This document shows, piece after piece, positions 56,424 through 64,000 of a stretch of 64,000 nt of DNA. Within the stretch, counting starts at the first letter, position 1. Every line of letters starts with the position of its first letter. A program made the position numbers and the translations under genes. The stretch comes from JABWCQ01 sp964587105 (lineage in GTDB: Bacteria; Electryoneota; RPQS01), in contig CAZPKG010000002.1 in assembly GCA_964587105.1 (NCBI GenBank), positions 253,248-317,247 on the forward strand. Direction: 5' to 3'. The notes below the pieces were generated by a model that was not told where the DNA came from, searched no databases, and saw nothing but the letters and a program-made list of their open reading frames with translations.

Positions 56424-56460
56424 AAACCCCCGACCGGTGTCATTGTCGGGGGTTTCTATT
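56424..56460 (+). terminator. Terminator hairpin 2
   Basis: AAACCCCCGAC / GTCGGGGGTTT followed by CTATT; a second stop in tandem with hairpin 1. Confidence 0.75.
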
Positions 56461-56973
56461 GCTTCGGCTCCCTGCGATCATGGGTCCCGCGTCAGATCGC
56501 GCACAGGCCTTAGCAACTCCTGATAACGTCTAATTGTTTTGCAATCAGACTTCATGTCGTTCATTACCCCCCACACTTCGTATGATAGAGTTGTCGCGAA
56601 GTTTGTTGCACCAAAAGAGACATGCAAGATGCGAAAAAGTTGCCCGCGAGAGGCATTGGAGGCATCGCTCTTGAACTCTCTTGCGATTAGTACTTTACGG
56701 TGTTATGAGTCAGAACATAACATGGGCATGGTGGAAGTGTCGAGATTGCCAAGGGATGCGGTGAATCGGCAACATGCCAAGTGAGTATTTTCTTAAAGTA
56801 GTGTTTTGAATTGACTTTAGGGGAGAGTCAGAGCTACATTAGGCACGGATATCGTGAACGGGAGTTTCGCGATCCGGTCAACCGAGGTGAGAATTTCATT
56901 AGAGCCCCGCACCAGCCGAATCTCCCGGCGGTGCGGGGTTCGGTGCAAACAGGGGCAGTTGCATTTTGCAATG
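56461..56973. other. Intergenic region with an orphan hairpin
   Basis: About 510 bases with no convincing gene. At 56905-56938 CCCCGCACC-AGCCG pairs with CGGC-GGTGCGGGG, a strong hairpin not tied to any visible gene on the plus strand. It could end an unseen small RNA. Confidence 0.5.
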
Positions 56974-57005
56974 AAAAAGCCCGCCACTTGAAGGTGACAG
57001 GCTTT

Positions 57006-57006
<1 letters not shown>
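56974..57006 (-). terminator. Terminator of the tRNA-Phe transcript
   Basis: On the minus strand AAAAGCC...GGCTTTTT with an inner stem, directly after the tRNA CCA end. Confidence 0.75.
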
Positions 57007-57081
<75 letters not shown>

Positions 57082-57472
57082 GGAAACGAAACCGCAATGT
57101 AATGATCACCCCGGCAATTGTCAAGCCTTTTGGCGGGGTCGTATTTCAGATCATCGTGAGCTGATACTTACGATTACGCTTTTGTGCAAACTATAGCTAC
57201 TATATTGAGCACAAGTTACAGAATAACAAGGTTCTGAATAAGTCAGACAGACCCATCATCCGGAACGTAAGTTCTCAAAAATCATTGCGGATAGGGGAAT
57301 TGGGCAGTAACTTAAGAAGCATTGAGAAGTGTCTGCAAGTGACATAATAATAAATTGAAAATATTCGATTTAGATTGCGACAAGTCCGTGCTAAGTTGTA
57401 ACCTCGCACGAGGTGAAGCTTAATCAAGAATGAGAAGAATGTTGGAACAATAGATTAGGATCGGAGGAGCAT
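57082..57472. other. Intergenic region before the large surface gene
   Basis: About 390 AT-rich bases containing the divergent promoters of tRNA-Phe and the next gene. A TATATT box lies at about 57200 with a poor -35. No coding frame is supported. Confidence 0.45.
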
Positions 57473-59713
57473 GTGAAAAACTGGAAAAGTATGTTTATCG
57501 TTCTCGCTTTGGCGGCAGCGTCATTAGCGTGGGCAGACAATCGTGGTGGACCTCAGACCCTGGACGAGTGCTCCGCAATTGCAGAGTTCAATTTGCAGCC
57601 GGGTATGGAGGAGTTCTCATATCCATTTGAAATCGACGGCGAGTCAAACGGCAATTGTGGTCGTCGCGCCGGTTCAGACGAGACTTTTGAGTTTATCGTT
57701 TCGGGCACCGGGATGTTTAGTTTTTCCGTGGATTTCAGCGGACGCGGTGCTTGGATGTACTTGACGACAGGCTGCTGTGACGGAGAGCAGATTTTCCCGC
57801 GTGGCTTGGTAGAATCTCACTACAATGTCAATTGTGTTTGGCTGGAACAGGGAACCTACTACCTGACCGTTGAAGGCGCAGGCAGCATGGAACTTTACGT
57901 CAGCGCCTGCAACAATCCGTGCAATTCACTGGGACTCGAAGACGGGATTACCTACGAAGGTACGTCGATGGTCTATGTTGAAACTGTTGACGCCAGTTCA
58001 GGTCCGGAGAATTATTTCGGGCCGTGGGAAACCGAAGGTCCGCCGTGTCAGCAGGAATCCGCAAATCCTGAAGGAAGCACAGTAGGATTTGGTTACTACA
58101 ATTGGTATAACCAGGATTTCGGTTGGACGCACTTCTTCAACACAGAAGGCATTGAATGCACGGACTACACTATTGACTCCGCATGTGTCTATATTTGTGC
58201 CTACGAGAACGATTTTTGTGGCGGTGAACAGGGTCCGGCCCGTGAGGCGTCATATTGTCAGTGGGATGAAGTCTATACTGACAACGATATGTACCCGTCG
58301 GGAATATTGAATCCGGACGCATATCCCGGCAACAACCTCTCGATTTCAGAAACCAAGATTTGGGTACCGCTCTACAAATTGGAGGACGGAGTACTTCCCG
58401 TTTGGATTGATATTGACGCTTACTCCTATCAATGCGCGTGGGCTACGGAAGTTCGTTCGTCAAAGCTTGTGGTGTTCATGACATGTCGTCAGATTCCGCC
58501 GTCACCCGATGGCTATGACCTTGGTGACTTGCCGAATTTCACCGACGGTGAGCAACCGTGTTACCCGACACACACGCCAGAAAGCGGCGGACCGGCGAAT
58601 GCTGTGTTCCCGGCAGAAGATCAAGTGGCTTGGTTAGGCGAATGTGTAACGCACGAGCAGTTCCCGAACACAGTTGACGAAGACGGCTGCGATGACGGTG
58701 TGTATTTCATTCCTTCTGGTCATTCGCAGGGATCATGGATGCCCGGTGAACAGGTTTGTGTTGAAGTGGCCATTTCCACTGGGCCGGGCTACCAGCAGGG
58801 TACACCGCTGTTCTTGTGGGCATGGAAAGACGGAAACCTTGACTGTGACTTTAACGATGAGTATGCCTTTGAAACAACCTATGCGACGGAGTGTATCATT
58901 CCGGGTTATCTGATCTATGCGCCCGGTCCGAACAGTTTCTTCACGCAGGAAATATGCTTCATTGATCCGGGTGTGACGGACATGGGCCGCTATGACGGAC
59001 ACCTCCGCTTCCGCTTGCTGTCCGCAGGTGGTGAAATTCCGGCGCGCAACGGCGATGTTCTGAATTGCACGACGGCGCAGACTTATGTGGATGATTTCCT
59101 CGGTGAGACCGAAGACTACATGATCACTGATCTGCAATTGCCGGTTGAATTATTGTCCTTCACAGCCTCAAGCGTAAACGGCAACATCATGCTAAATTGG
59201 GTGACTGCGACAGAGAACGAAAATGATGCGTTTGAAGTGCAGCGCTGGACCGACAATGCCTGGCATCGCGCAGGTAACCTCGTGGATGGCGCGGGTACTT
59301 CGGCCAGCCAGAATCAGTACGTGTTTGTTGACACGGACGTGACGGAAGGTCAAAGCTATCGCTACCGTCTGGTTACGATTGACGTCAACGGAAACCGGAT
59401 GCCGGCAGGTGAAGTGGAGCGCGTTGTTGAACCCGTCAACACAACGGTCAATGAATTTGCGCTGCATCAGAACTACCCGAACCCGTTCAATCCGACGACG
59501 GAGATTTCGTATGATCTGGCTACCGCTGGAAACGTGAGCTTGATGGTGTTCGACCTTCTGGGCCGCGAAGTTGCGACGCTGGTGAACGGTTCACAGAATG
59601 CGGGTCGTTACACGCTGAGTTTCGATGCGACAGGTTTGCCGAGTGGTATGTACTTCTACCGCTTGCAGACGGCAGAGTTCAGCGACATGAAGAAGATGAT
59701 GCTTCTGAAATAG
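57473..59713 (+). CDS. Large secreted surface protein with GEVED-like and T9SS domains
   Basis: A 746-aa protein from GTG 57473 with a GGAGGAG site; the overlapping ATG two bases before runs straight into a stop. Signal peptide (SMFIVLALAAASLAWA), a pre-peptidase-like beta domain rich in Cys, then a GEVED-type domain (about 345-545: YDLGDLPNFTDGEQPCYPT to TYVDDFLGETEDYMITD). The LPVELLSFTASSVNGNIMLNW fibronectin-like module and a T9SS tail (NYPNPFNPTTEIS) follow. The last two modules are shared with the genes at 22762 and 24635. Probably an adhesin or surface-layer component. Confidence 0.82.
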   Translation: MKNWKSMFIVLALAAASLAWADNRGGPQTLDECSAIAEFNLQPGMEEFSYPFEIDGESNGNCGRRAGSDETFEFIVSGTGMFSFSVDFSGRGAWMYLTTGCCDGEQIFPRGLVESHYNVNCVWLEQGTYYLTVEGAGSMELYVSACNNPCNSLGLEDGITYEGTSMVYVETVDASSGPENYFGPWETEGPPCQQESANPEGSTVGFGYYNWYNQDFGWTHFFNTEGIECTDYTIDSACVYICAYENDFCGGEQGPAREASYCQWDEVYTDNDMYPSGILNPDAYPGNNLSISETKIWVPLYKLEDGVLPVWIDIDAYSYQCAWATEVRSSKLVVFMTCRQIPPSPDGYDLGDLPNFTDGEQPCYPTHTPESGGPANAVFPAEDQVAWLGECVTHEQFPNTVDEDGCDDGVYFIPSGHSQGSWMPGEQVCVEVAISTGPGYQQGTPLFLWAWKDGNLDCDFNDEYAFETTYATECIIPGYLIYAPGPNSFFTQEICFIDPGVTDMGRYDGHLRFRLLSAGGEIPARNGDVLNCTTAQTYVDDFLGETEDYMITDLQLPVELLSFTASSVNGNIMLNWVTATENENDAFEVQRWTDNAWHRAGNLVDGAGTSASQNQYVFVDTDVTEGQSYRYRLVTIDVNGNRMPAGEVERVVEPVNTTVNEFALHQNYPNPFNPTTEISYDLATAGNVSLMVFDLLGREVATLVNGSQNAGRYTLSFDATGLPSGMYFYRLQTAEFSDMKKMMLLK

Positions 59714-59737
59714 GGGATTTCCGATCTCCCTTAATCA

Positions 59738-59777
59738 GACCCCCCGGCGCCTGCTCCGCGTCGGGGGGTCGTTCTTT
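59738..59777. terminator. Bidirectional terminator
   Basis: GACCCCCCGGCG / CGTCGGGGGGTC with a GTTCTTT tail, between convergent genes. Confidence 0.8.
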
Positions 59778-59793
59778 CTGTGCAAGACTTCGA

Positions 59794-60054
59794 TTAGTTA
59801 GATTCTTGCAGATAATCTAATATCTGTTTTTGATTTCCGGCTGAAAGATTGAGTTTCGCGCCGTACTTGGCCACATAAGTTGACCACTGGTCATCGGTAT
59901 AGTCGGCGGGTTTCCGCAAAGCATGACAGGAAGCACAATTTGATCGATACAAACGTTCCCCCTCGGTCATGTTTTCTGATTTTCTGTAACCGTTGTTTGC
60001 AGCGCATCCAAGAACAGCAAGGAGCACTGTCGCAGAGAAAATTCGGAGTATCAT
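59794..60054 (-). CDS. Small monohaem c-type cytochrome lipoprotein
   Basis: An 86-aa protein: lipobox LAVLGC, a short linker, then one haem c site (NCASCHALRKPADY) and a helical end (SAGNQKQILDYLQESN). The length leaves a mature lipoprotein of about 70 residues, a minimal class I cytochrome; a Met ligand is not obvious after the haem site. The ATG overlaps the stop of the upstream barrel gene (ATGA), so the two are coupled. Together they could form an electron path at the outer membrane. Confidence 0.8.
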   Translation of the reverse strand: MILRIFSATVLLAVLGCAANNGYRKSENMTEGERLYRSNCASCHALRKPADYTDDQWSTYVAKYGAKLNLSAGNQKQILDYLQESN

Positions 60055-60764
60055 AGATCGATGCCGGTGATGATACGAACGCGGGCGTCATCGCTTTCTT
60101 CCGTGATACCGGCAGCAACTCCGCAGGACAGCCAGAAACCGTTTGAAGCATAAGAAATAGTGGGGCCAAAGTAGCTCGCAGTCACGTTCTCTTCGTCTTC
60201 GAACTCAACTCTTGTCGTGGATTCGAGGCCGGCGACAAATTTGGAGTGAAACTCATAGGAACCACCAATGTCAAAACCGGCCTCAATTTCACTTTCCGGC
60301 GCAAAGAAATATTCGAAAACTGGATTTATCGATAGATTCCATTTTTCGACGGATTTCGCTAAAATGAACTTGGCTTCGAGTTTGTTGGGAGAAGTTGACT
60401 CGGTTTTGCGGTTATACTCTAAGTAGAGGAGGGGATCCATGAAATACTGCCCAACTTCTCCAAAGCGATAGCGGGTACGAAGTTGCCAGGAATCCCAAAC
60501 CATGCTCCCACCCTCGTTTTGCGCAAAGATCTCGTACAACGAGGCATCCCAACGCGATGTCAGGCCATGTTCGATTTCGATGCGGTATTCATTTTGATCT
60601 ACTTCACGGAGCTTAGATGTTTGGTAAAACTCGAGTTCTGTGTTTCCCTGCGGCATCGTCTGGTACTGATAGGTCCAGACGTAGAAGCGGCGGTCAGCGC
60701 GAGCTGATGTTGCCGTTAGTGATAATGTCGCACACAAAAGAATGAGGGTTTGAAGGCGAAACAT
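60051..60764 (-). CDS. Outer-membrane beta-barrel protein coupled to the cytochrome
   Basis: A 237-aa protein with signal peptide (LQTLILLCATLSLTATSARA) and about 12 amphipathic strands rich in Tyr, Trp and Glu (RRFYVWTYQYQTMPQGNTELEFYQ, YRIEIEHGLTSRWDASLYEIFAQ, YLEYNRK), ending RVRIITGIDL. This is a transporter/porin-like barrel of the size of 12-strand proteins. No named family is certain. It forms a two-gene unit with a haem lipoprotein. Confidence 0.7.
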   Translation of the reverse strand: MFRLQTLILLCATLSLTATSARADRRFYVWTYQYQTMPQGNTELEFYQTSKLREVDQNEYRIEIEHGLTSRWDASLYEIFAQNEGGSMVWDSWQLRTRYRFGEVGQYFMDPLLYLEYNRKTESTSPNKLEAKFILAKSVEKWNLSINPVFEYFFAPESEIEAGFDIGGSYEFHSKFVAGLESTTRVEFEDEENVTASYFGPTISYASNGFWLSCGVAAGITEESDDARVRIITGIDL

Positions 60765-61004
60765 ACAACGAGGACTCCAATTTGATTATGAAAAACATGT
60801 ATTTGCAAGCAAAACAGCACTTACTTGAATTATGTTTTAATCGTCTAACATTGAATATGAATAATAAACGAATTTTCGATACAATTGTCAACTATAAAAA
60901 CTATTAATGTGGGTTCATGGGGCATTGTGAAGAATCTAATCGTCGTTTGTCTTTGGCGGGATTGTGTTGTAAATTAGGGTATCAAACCCTTGGAGGAGGG
61001 AACG

Positions 61005-62162
61005 ATGCGAACCACACTATTGATCGTATTTGCTGTTGCAGTTTTGCAGTGGGGTTGTGAGCGCGACAAAAGCATCACAGGCGCGACGGCATCCAGTCAA
61101 GTTGTGTCCTTTTCTGACACAGCCTTTGAGAATGCAGTTCGGGCGGCTCTGCACGAGCCTACGGAACCGATAACCGTCGGCGATCTGGAAGGATTGACCC
61201 GGCTTGACGCGCACGCATGGGGGATCAGAGACATAACGGGAATCGAGAACATGCGCTCGCTGTCGTATCTCGATTTGCGGAGCAATGCGTTGGACAGTAT
61301 TCCCCAGATTGCAACACTTACCACGTTAGATTCGCTCTACTTCGACTTCAACAACGTGCAGGACATTGCCCCACTGGCAAACCTACTCAGTTTGAAGGCG
61401 CTGAGTTTTGCCGGAAACGGCGCGAGCGACATAAGTGCGATTGCCAATAGTCAGTTTTTGCAGTATCTGAGCGTTCGGAACAATGGAATCACTGATATGG
61501 CGGCTCTGCATACTTGTCCGCAGCTTCGCTCCTTGCATATCGGCGGAAATCCGACATCTGACATTGGGTTCCTTGCGGACTTGCATTTGCTTGTTACATT
61601 TGAAATGAGTGGTTGCCCAGTGGAGAGCCTTGATCCGCTTGCATTAGTACCCAATTTGCGCGACTTGTACATGGACGACTGCGCGGCGGCTGATTTTTCG
61701 CCTCTGAGCGGACTGCGGTTTCTCGAAAACCTTGTCATTACACAAAGCAGTCTGAGTTCTCTCGAACCGTTAAGGAACTTGACCGCGCTCACTTCATTGC
61801 AATTGAGCACGAATCAGATTGCCTCGATCGAACCGTTGCGCAGCATTTCGTCGCTTCGGTCGCTGTCATTATCAAACAACCTGATTTCGGACATTTCAGA
61901 TTTGGCCAATTTGAACGAAATCTATTATCTTGATCTCAGCAACAATCAGATCGCATCTGTTGATGTTTTGGAAGATATGGGCGCACTTGAGTTCGTATAT
62001 TTGTCAAACAACTTGGTTAGCAGCGTGCGTGCGCTCGATCTGAACAGCGGGTTGTCGGAGTTTGATGAAGTCTATTTGTACAGCAATCCGTTGTCAGACA
62101 GTTCGCGGTTTTATTGGATTCCGCGGATGCAGGCACGCGGCGTCGAAGTATATTATCAGTAA
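61005..62162 (+). CDS. Leucine-rich-repeat lipoprotein (internalin-like)
   Basis: A 385-aa lipoprotein from ATG 61005 (GGAGGAGGG site). Lipobox in VAVLQWGC followed by ERDKS. After a cap (FENAVRAALHEPTEPITVGDLEGL) come about 13 LRR units of 21-22 residues of internalin/SDS22 type: LxxLxxLxLxxNxIxxIxPL, for example SLRSLSLSNNLISDISDLAN. Such proteins bind proteins or glycans at the surface. The GT4 gene starts 17 bases later, so they may share a transcript. Confidence 0.88.
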   Translation: MRTTLLIVFAVAVLQWGCERDKSITGATASSQVVSFSDTAFENAVRAALHEPTEPITVGDLEGLTRLDAHAWGIRDITGIENMRSLSYLDLRSNALDSIPQIATLTTLDSLYFDFNNVQDIAPLANLLSLKALSFAGNGASDISAIANSQFLQYLSVRNNGITDMAALHTCPQLRSLHIGGNPTSDIGFLADLHLLVTFEMSGCPVESLDPLALVPNLRDLYMDDCAAADFSPLSGLRFLENLVITQSSLSSLEPLRNLTALTSLQLSTNQIASIEPLRSISSLRSLSLSNNLISDISDLANLNEIYYLDLSNNQIASVDVLEDMGALEFVYLSNNLVSSVRALDLNSGLSEFDEVYLYSNPLSDSSRFYWIPRMQARGVEVYYQ

Positions 62163-62178
62163 CTGAAGGGCGCATTGC

Positions 62179-63291
62179 GTGCGGCATTGGCTGATAACGA
62201 CGACGCTGAACAATAATCTGCTGAAGGCAAAACTGCCGCCGCTGTTGGCCGCCTTGCCTGATCTTGAAATTACGTTTGTATCCGATCGCGTCGGACCGCC
62301 GATGGAGCGGGTTAGGTGGGTCGTTCCGCCATCGTGGCTGCGCAAATTGACGGGCCGGCTGATTTCGCGCGAGATTGTTCTTTGGAAGGAAATTTCCAAT
62401 CGGAAGATCGAGCGGGTGATGGTTTACAATGCCGTACCGCACCTCATGTTGGCGCATCCGGCGGCGCGGTTTTTCAAAAAGAAACTCGACGTGCATCTGA
62501 TTGCCGGCAGACTTGATCTTGATTTTGCGGGCAGACCGGACGTGATGGTGAACCGGGTGGTTCGGAGATTGAACAATCCGAAATGGATTGAGAGTTGGGT
62601 GCGCCGGATCGCATTTGGATATTGTGACCGATTATTTGTCCCGGGTTGCCGCGCCCGGGATTTTCTGCTCTCTTGTGGAGTCCAACAGCACAAGATTGTG
62701 GATATTCACAGTGCGGTGGATCCGAATGTCTATTGCAGCGACGGACGGACGCGGGATATTGACGTCTTGATCATTGCCAATCTGCAGAAGCGGAAACGGC
62801 CCGAACTAACGGTTAAGATTCTGGAAGGAGTCTTAGCGAAGAAGGCCGATGCAAAGTTCGTTTGGATCGGCGATGGGCATATGCGCGATGAAGTTCGGAG
62901 CCTGGTTGAAAACTCGACGATTCGCGGCGCAACCGAGCTTGTGGGGCACACGGATGACGTATTGAGCTACGACCGCAGAGCGAAAGTCTATTTGCTAAAC
63001 TCGATTTCAGAGGGATTATCTTGCGCGACGATGGAAGCGATGGCTGCCGGGGCCTTGCCGGTGACGAGCGATGCGGGGGATATGGCGGAAGTCGTGCGGA
63101 CGGGCGAGACGGGGGAGTTGATCCTTGATCACGATAGAGCGGAGCCGTACGTGGATGCGATTTGCAGATTGCTTGCGGACGATGCAGCGCGCAATAGACT
63201 CGCCGCTGCCGGACGAGAATTGATCATCCGAGAACACAGTTTTGAAGCGGTAACGAATGCTTGGCGGGAATTGGATTCAGCTTCACGGTAG
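62179..63291 (+). CDS. Glycosyltransferase family 4-type (GT-B) enzyme
   Basis: A 370-aa protein from GTG 62179 (GAAGGG upstream). The C-terminal half has the GT4 pattern: DIDVLIIANLQKRKRPEL, FVWIGDGHMRDEV, ELVGHTDDVLSYDRRAKVYL and the E-x7-E nucleotide-sugar site SEGLSCATMEAMAAGALPV. The N-terminal half is the variable acceptor domain. It is cytoplasmic and likely acts in cell-surface glycan synthesis, in keeping with the GT-C genes at 45-49 kb. Acceptor and donor cannot be told. Confidence 0.88.
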   Translation: MRHWLITTTLNNNLLKAKLPPLLAALPDLEITFVSDRVGPPMERVRWVVPPSWLRKLTGRLISREIVLWKEISNRKIERVMVYNAVPHLMLAHPAARFFKKKLDVHLIAGRLDLDFAGRPDVMVNRVVRRLNNPKWIESWVRRIAFGYCDRLFVPGCRARDFLLSCGVQQHKIVDIHSAVDPNVYCSDGRTRDIDVLIIANLQKRKRPELTVKILEGVLAKKADAKFVWIGDGHMRDEVRSLVENSTIRGATELVGHTDDVLSYDRRAKVYLLNSISEGLSCATMEAMAAGALPVTSDAGDMAEVVRTGETGELILDHDRAEPYVDAICRLLADDAARNRLAAAGRELIIREHSFEAVTNAWRELDSASR

Positions 63292-63316
63292 ATTGTAATT
63301 CAAAGATTGAGAATAG

Positions 63317-63349
63317 AAACGGGGCGCCCCTTGCGGAGCGCCCCGTTTT
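63317..63349. terminator. Bidirectional terminator
   Basis: AAACGGGGCGC / GCGCCCCGTTT, 11 perfect pairs, 10-base loop, between convergent genes. Confidence 0.88.
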
Positions 63350-63372
63350 GATTTGCTAAGCGAGGTTGGTTT

Positions 63373-64000
63373 TTACTCGCACTGCATTGTCACGACGTAC
63401 TTCTTGAAGTTCGTGAACCCGGCCGGAGCAGTCCACGATTGTGAACCTGCGGCGAAGAACTGTGTTGCTTCAAGGGTGTAGTCAGGATCGGCGCCGTTGT
63501 TCGGATTATCGTCCGCGTTCGGGTTCGTCGTGCTGTAGATGTAGTAGGTTCCGGCTTGCGGCGCGGTGAAGTTCAACCACGCGGAAGCGTTACCCGGCGC
63601 AAGATAGACGGTCAAGTTGTTGACCGGATCGTGCGGGAAGCACGGAGCCAAGCACAGCGAGAGATCAAACGTCTGAGCGGCTTGCAGAACACCGTTGGTG
63701 TAGAGCAATGAGCTGCCGCCGGAAGAGCCGCCACTGCTGCCCCAGAGGAAGCGGCAGTTATTGGGCGCACCGACAGAAGTGCTCTGAATTGAAATCCAGC
63801 CGTTCGTTAACAAGCAGCACTGGCACGGCGGGAAGGTGTAGGTCCACTGGTAGGCCGGAAGAACCAATGCGCCCGCTGTGTAGGTCAGGTTTGCGCGGGT
63901 ACGAGTCAGGGTAACGTTTAGCGAGCAGGACGGGCCTGTGCTGAAGTCCGGACCGACGGTTGCAGAGTCGGTGTAGATCTTGATGATGAAGGTCATCGGT
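63373..64000 (-). CDS. Secreted Ser/Gly-rich beta protein, cut by the right edge
   Basis: The frame is open to the window edge; the Met at 63996 lacks a signal peptide and is probably internal, so the true start lies beyond 64000. The visible 208 residues contain a CQCC pair, a GSSGGSSGGSS linker, and a domain with LTVYLAPGNASAWLNFTAPQ and YYIYSTTNPNADDNPN that resembles a PPC-type beta sandwich. It has no PNPFN tail. Function unknown; the Cys pattern differs from that of the Cys-rich pair at 26.6 and 48.9 kb. Confidence 0.6.
   Translation of the reverse strand, partial: PMTFIIKIYTDSATVGPDFSTGPSCSLNVTLTRTRANLTYTAGALVLPAYQWTYTFPPCQCCLLTNGWISIQSTSVGAPNNCRFLWGSSGGSSGGSSLLYTNGVLQAAQTFDLSLCLAPCFPHDPVNNLTVYLAPGNASAWLNFTAPQAGTYYIYSTTNPNADDNPNNGADPDYTLEATQFFAAGSQSWTAPAGFTNFKKYVVTMQCE

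Noticed and set aside
56539..56784. 81-codon frame between terminators and tRNA-Phe
   Set aside because: No ribosome site, no recognisable pattern, and several rare-looking codon runs; more likely chance.
63373..64000. Third member of the Cys-rich family
   Set aside because: It has few Cys, a different order and a PPC-like beta domain; no SCTAYxC or CxxCxSC pattern.

Overview
The window reads as chromosomal DNA from an uncultured bacterium of the FCB superphylum (Fibrobacteres-Chlorobi-Bacteroidetes and related candidate phyla such as Zixibacteria, Marinimicrobia or Calditrichaeota). The main evidence is a C-terminal type IX secretion (T9SS) sorting domain with a (Y/F)PNPFN motif in seven secreted proteins, a PorV/PorQ-family barrel, TonB/carboxypeptidase-regulatory receptors and many lipoproteins. 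No rRNA or other phylogenetic marker is present, so the phylum is not fixed. Starts use a mixture of clear Shine-Dalgarno sites and leaders without one.

Left part (1-21 kb): a 4-hydroxyphenylacetate / homoprotocatechuate meta-cleavage cluster (hpaG, hpaE, hpaB, hpaC, hpaD, plus a DapA-like aldolase, a DinB-family protein and a fatty acid desaturase). It is interrupted by a MNT/HEPN toxin-antitoxin pair whose HEPN gene is frameshifted and by two unknown secreted proteins. Then come an AT-rich helicase + DUF2290 pair that looks like a defence module, a beta-propeller protein, acetyl-CoA synthetase, a REP-associated tyrosine transposase with its own palindromic REPs, a DUF3788 protein, a T9SS cargo and a PhzF-family enzyme. 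Many gaps here carry palindromes, and five are built as palindrome plus TTTCTAA-like heptad array ending just before a start codon.

Middle part (21-32 kb): two lone fasciclin proteins, two tiny membrane proteins, three T9SS cargo proteins (two with a near-identical C-terminal cassette), a cysteine-rich secreted protein, and a 1.1 kb gap before icd. That gap holds a sigma-54-type promoter, an upstream palindrome, a strongly base-paired candidate non-coding RNA of about 465 nt with its own terminator, and then a sigma-70 promoter with a structured leader for icd.

Right part (32-64 kb): a five-gene outer-membrane cassette (TonB receptor with an Asp/Asn-Gly calcium-loop-like insertion, beta-helix lipoprotein, 1020-aa secreted protein, PorV/PorQ-like barrel, lipoprotein) closed by a terminator. 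It is followed by two GT-C/TPR membrane proteins that overlap tail to tail, a second cysteine-rich protein directly before a T9SS subtilase, a CheY-like regulator, outer-membrane barrels, a DUF2135-type lipoprotein, tRNA-Phe, a large GEVED/T9SS surface protein, a porin plus monohaem cytochrome lipoprotein pair, a leucine-rich-repeat lipoprotein, a GT4 glycosyltransferase and a secreted protein cut by the right edge. The common theme is cell-surface construction and secretion, with aromatic catabolism and small defence/mobile modules on the left.
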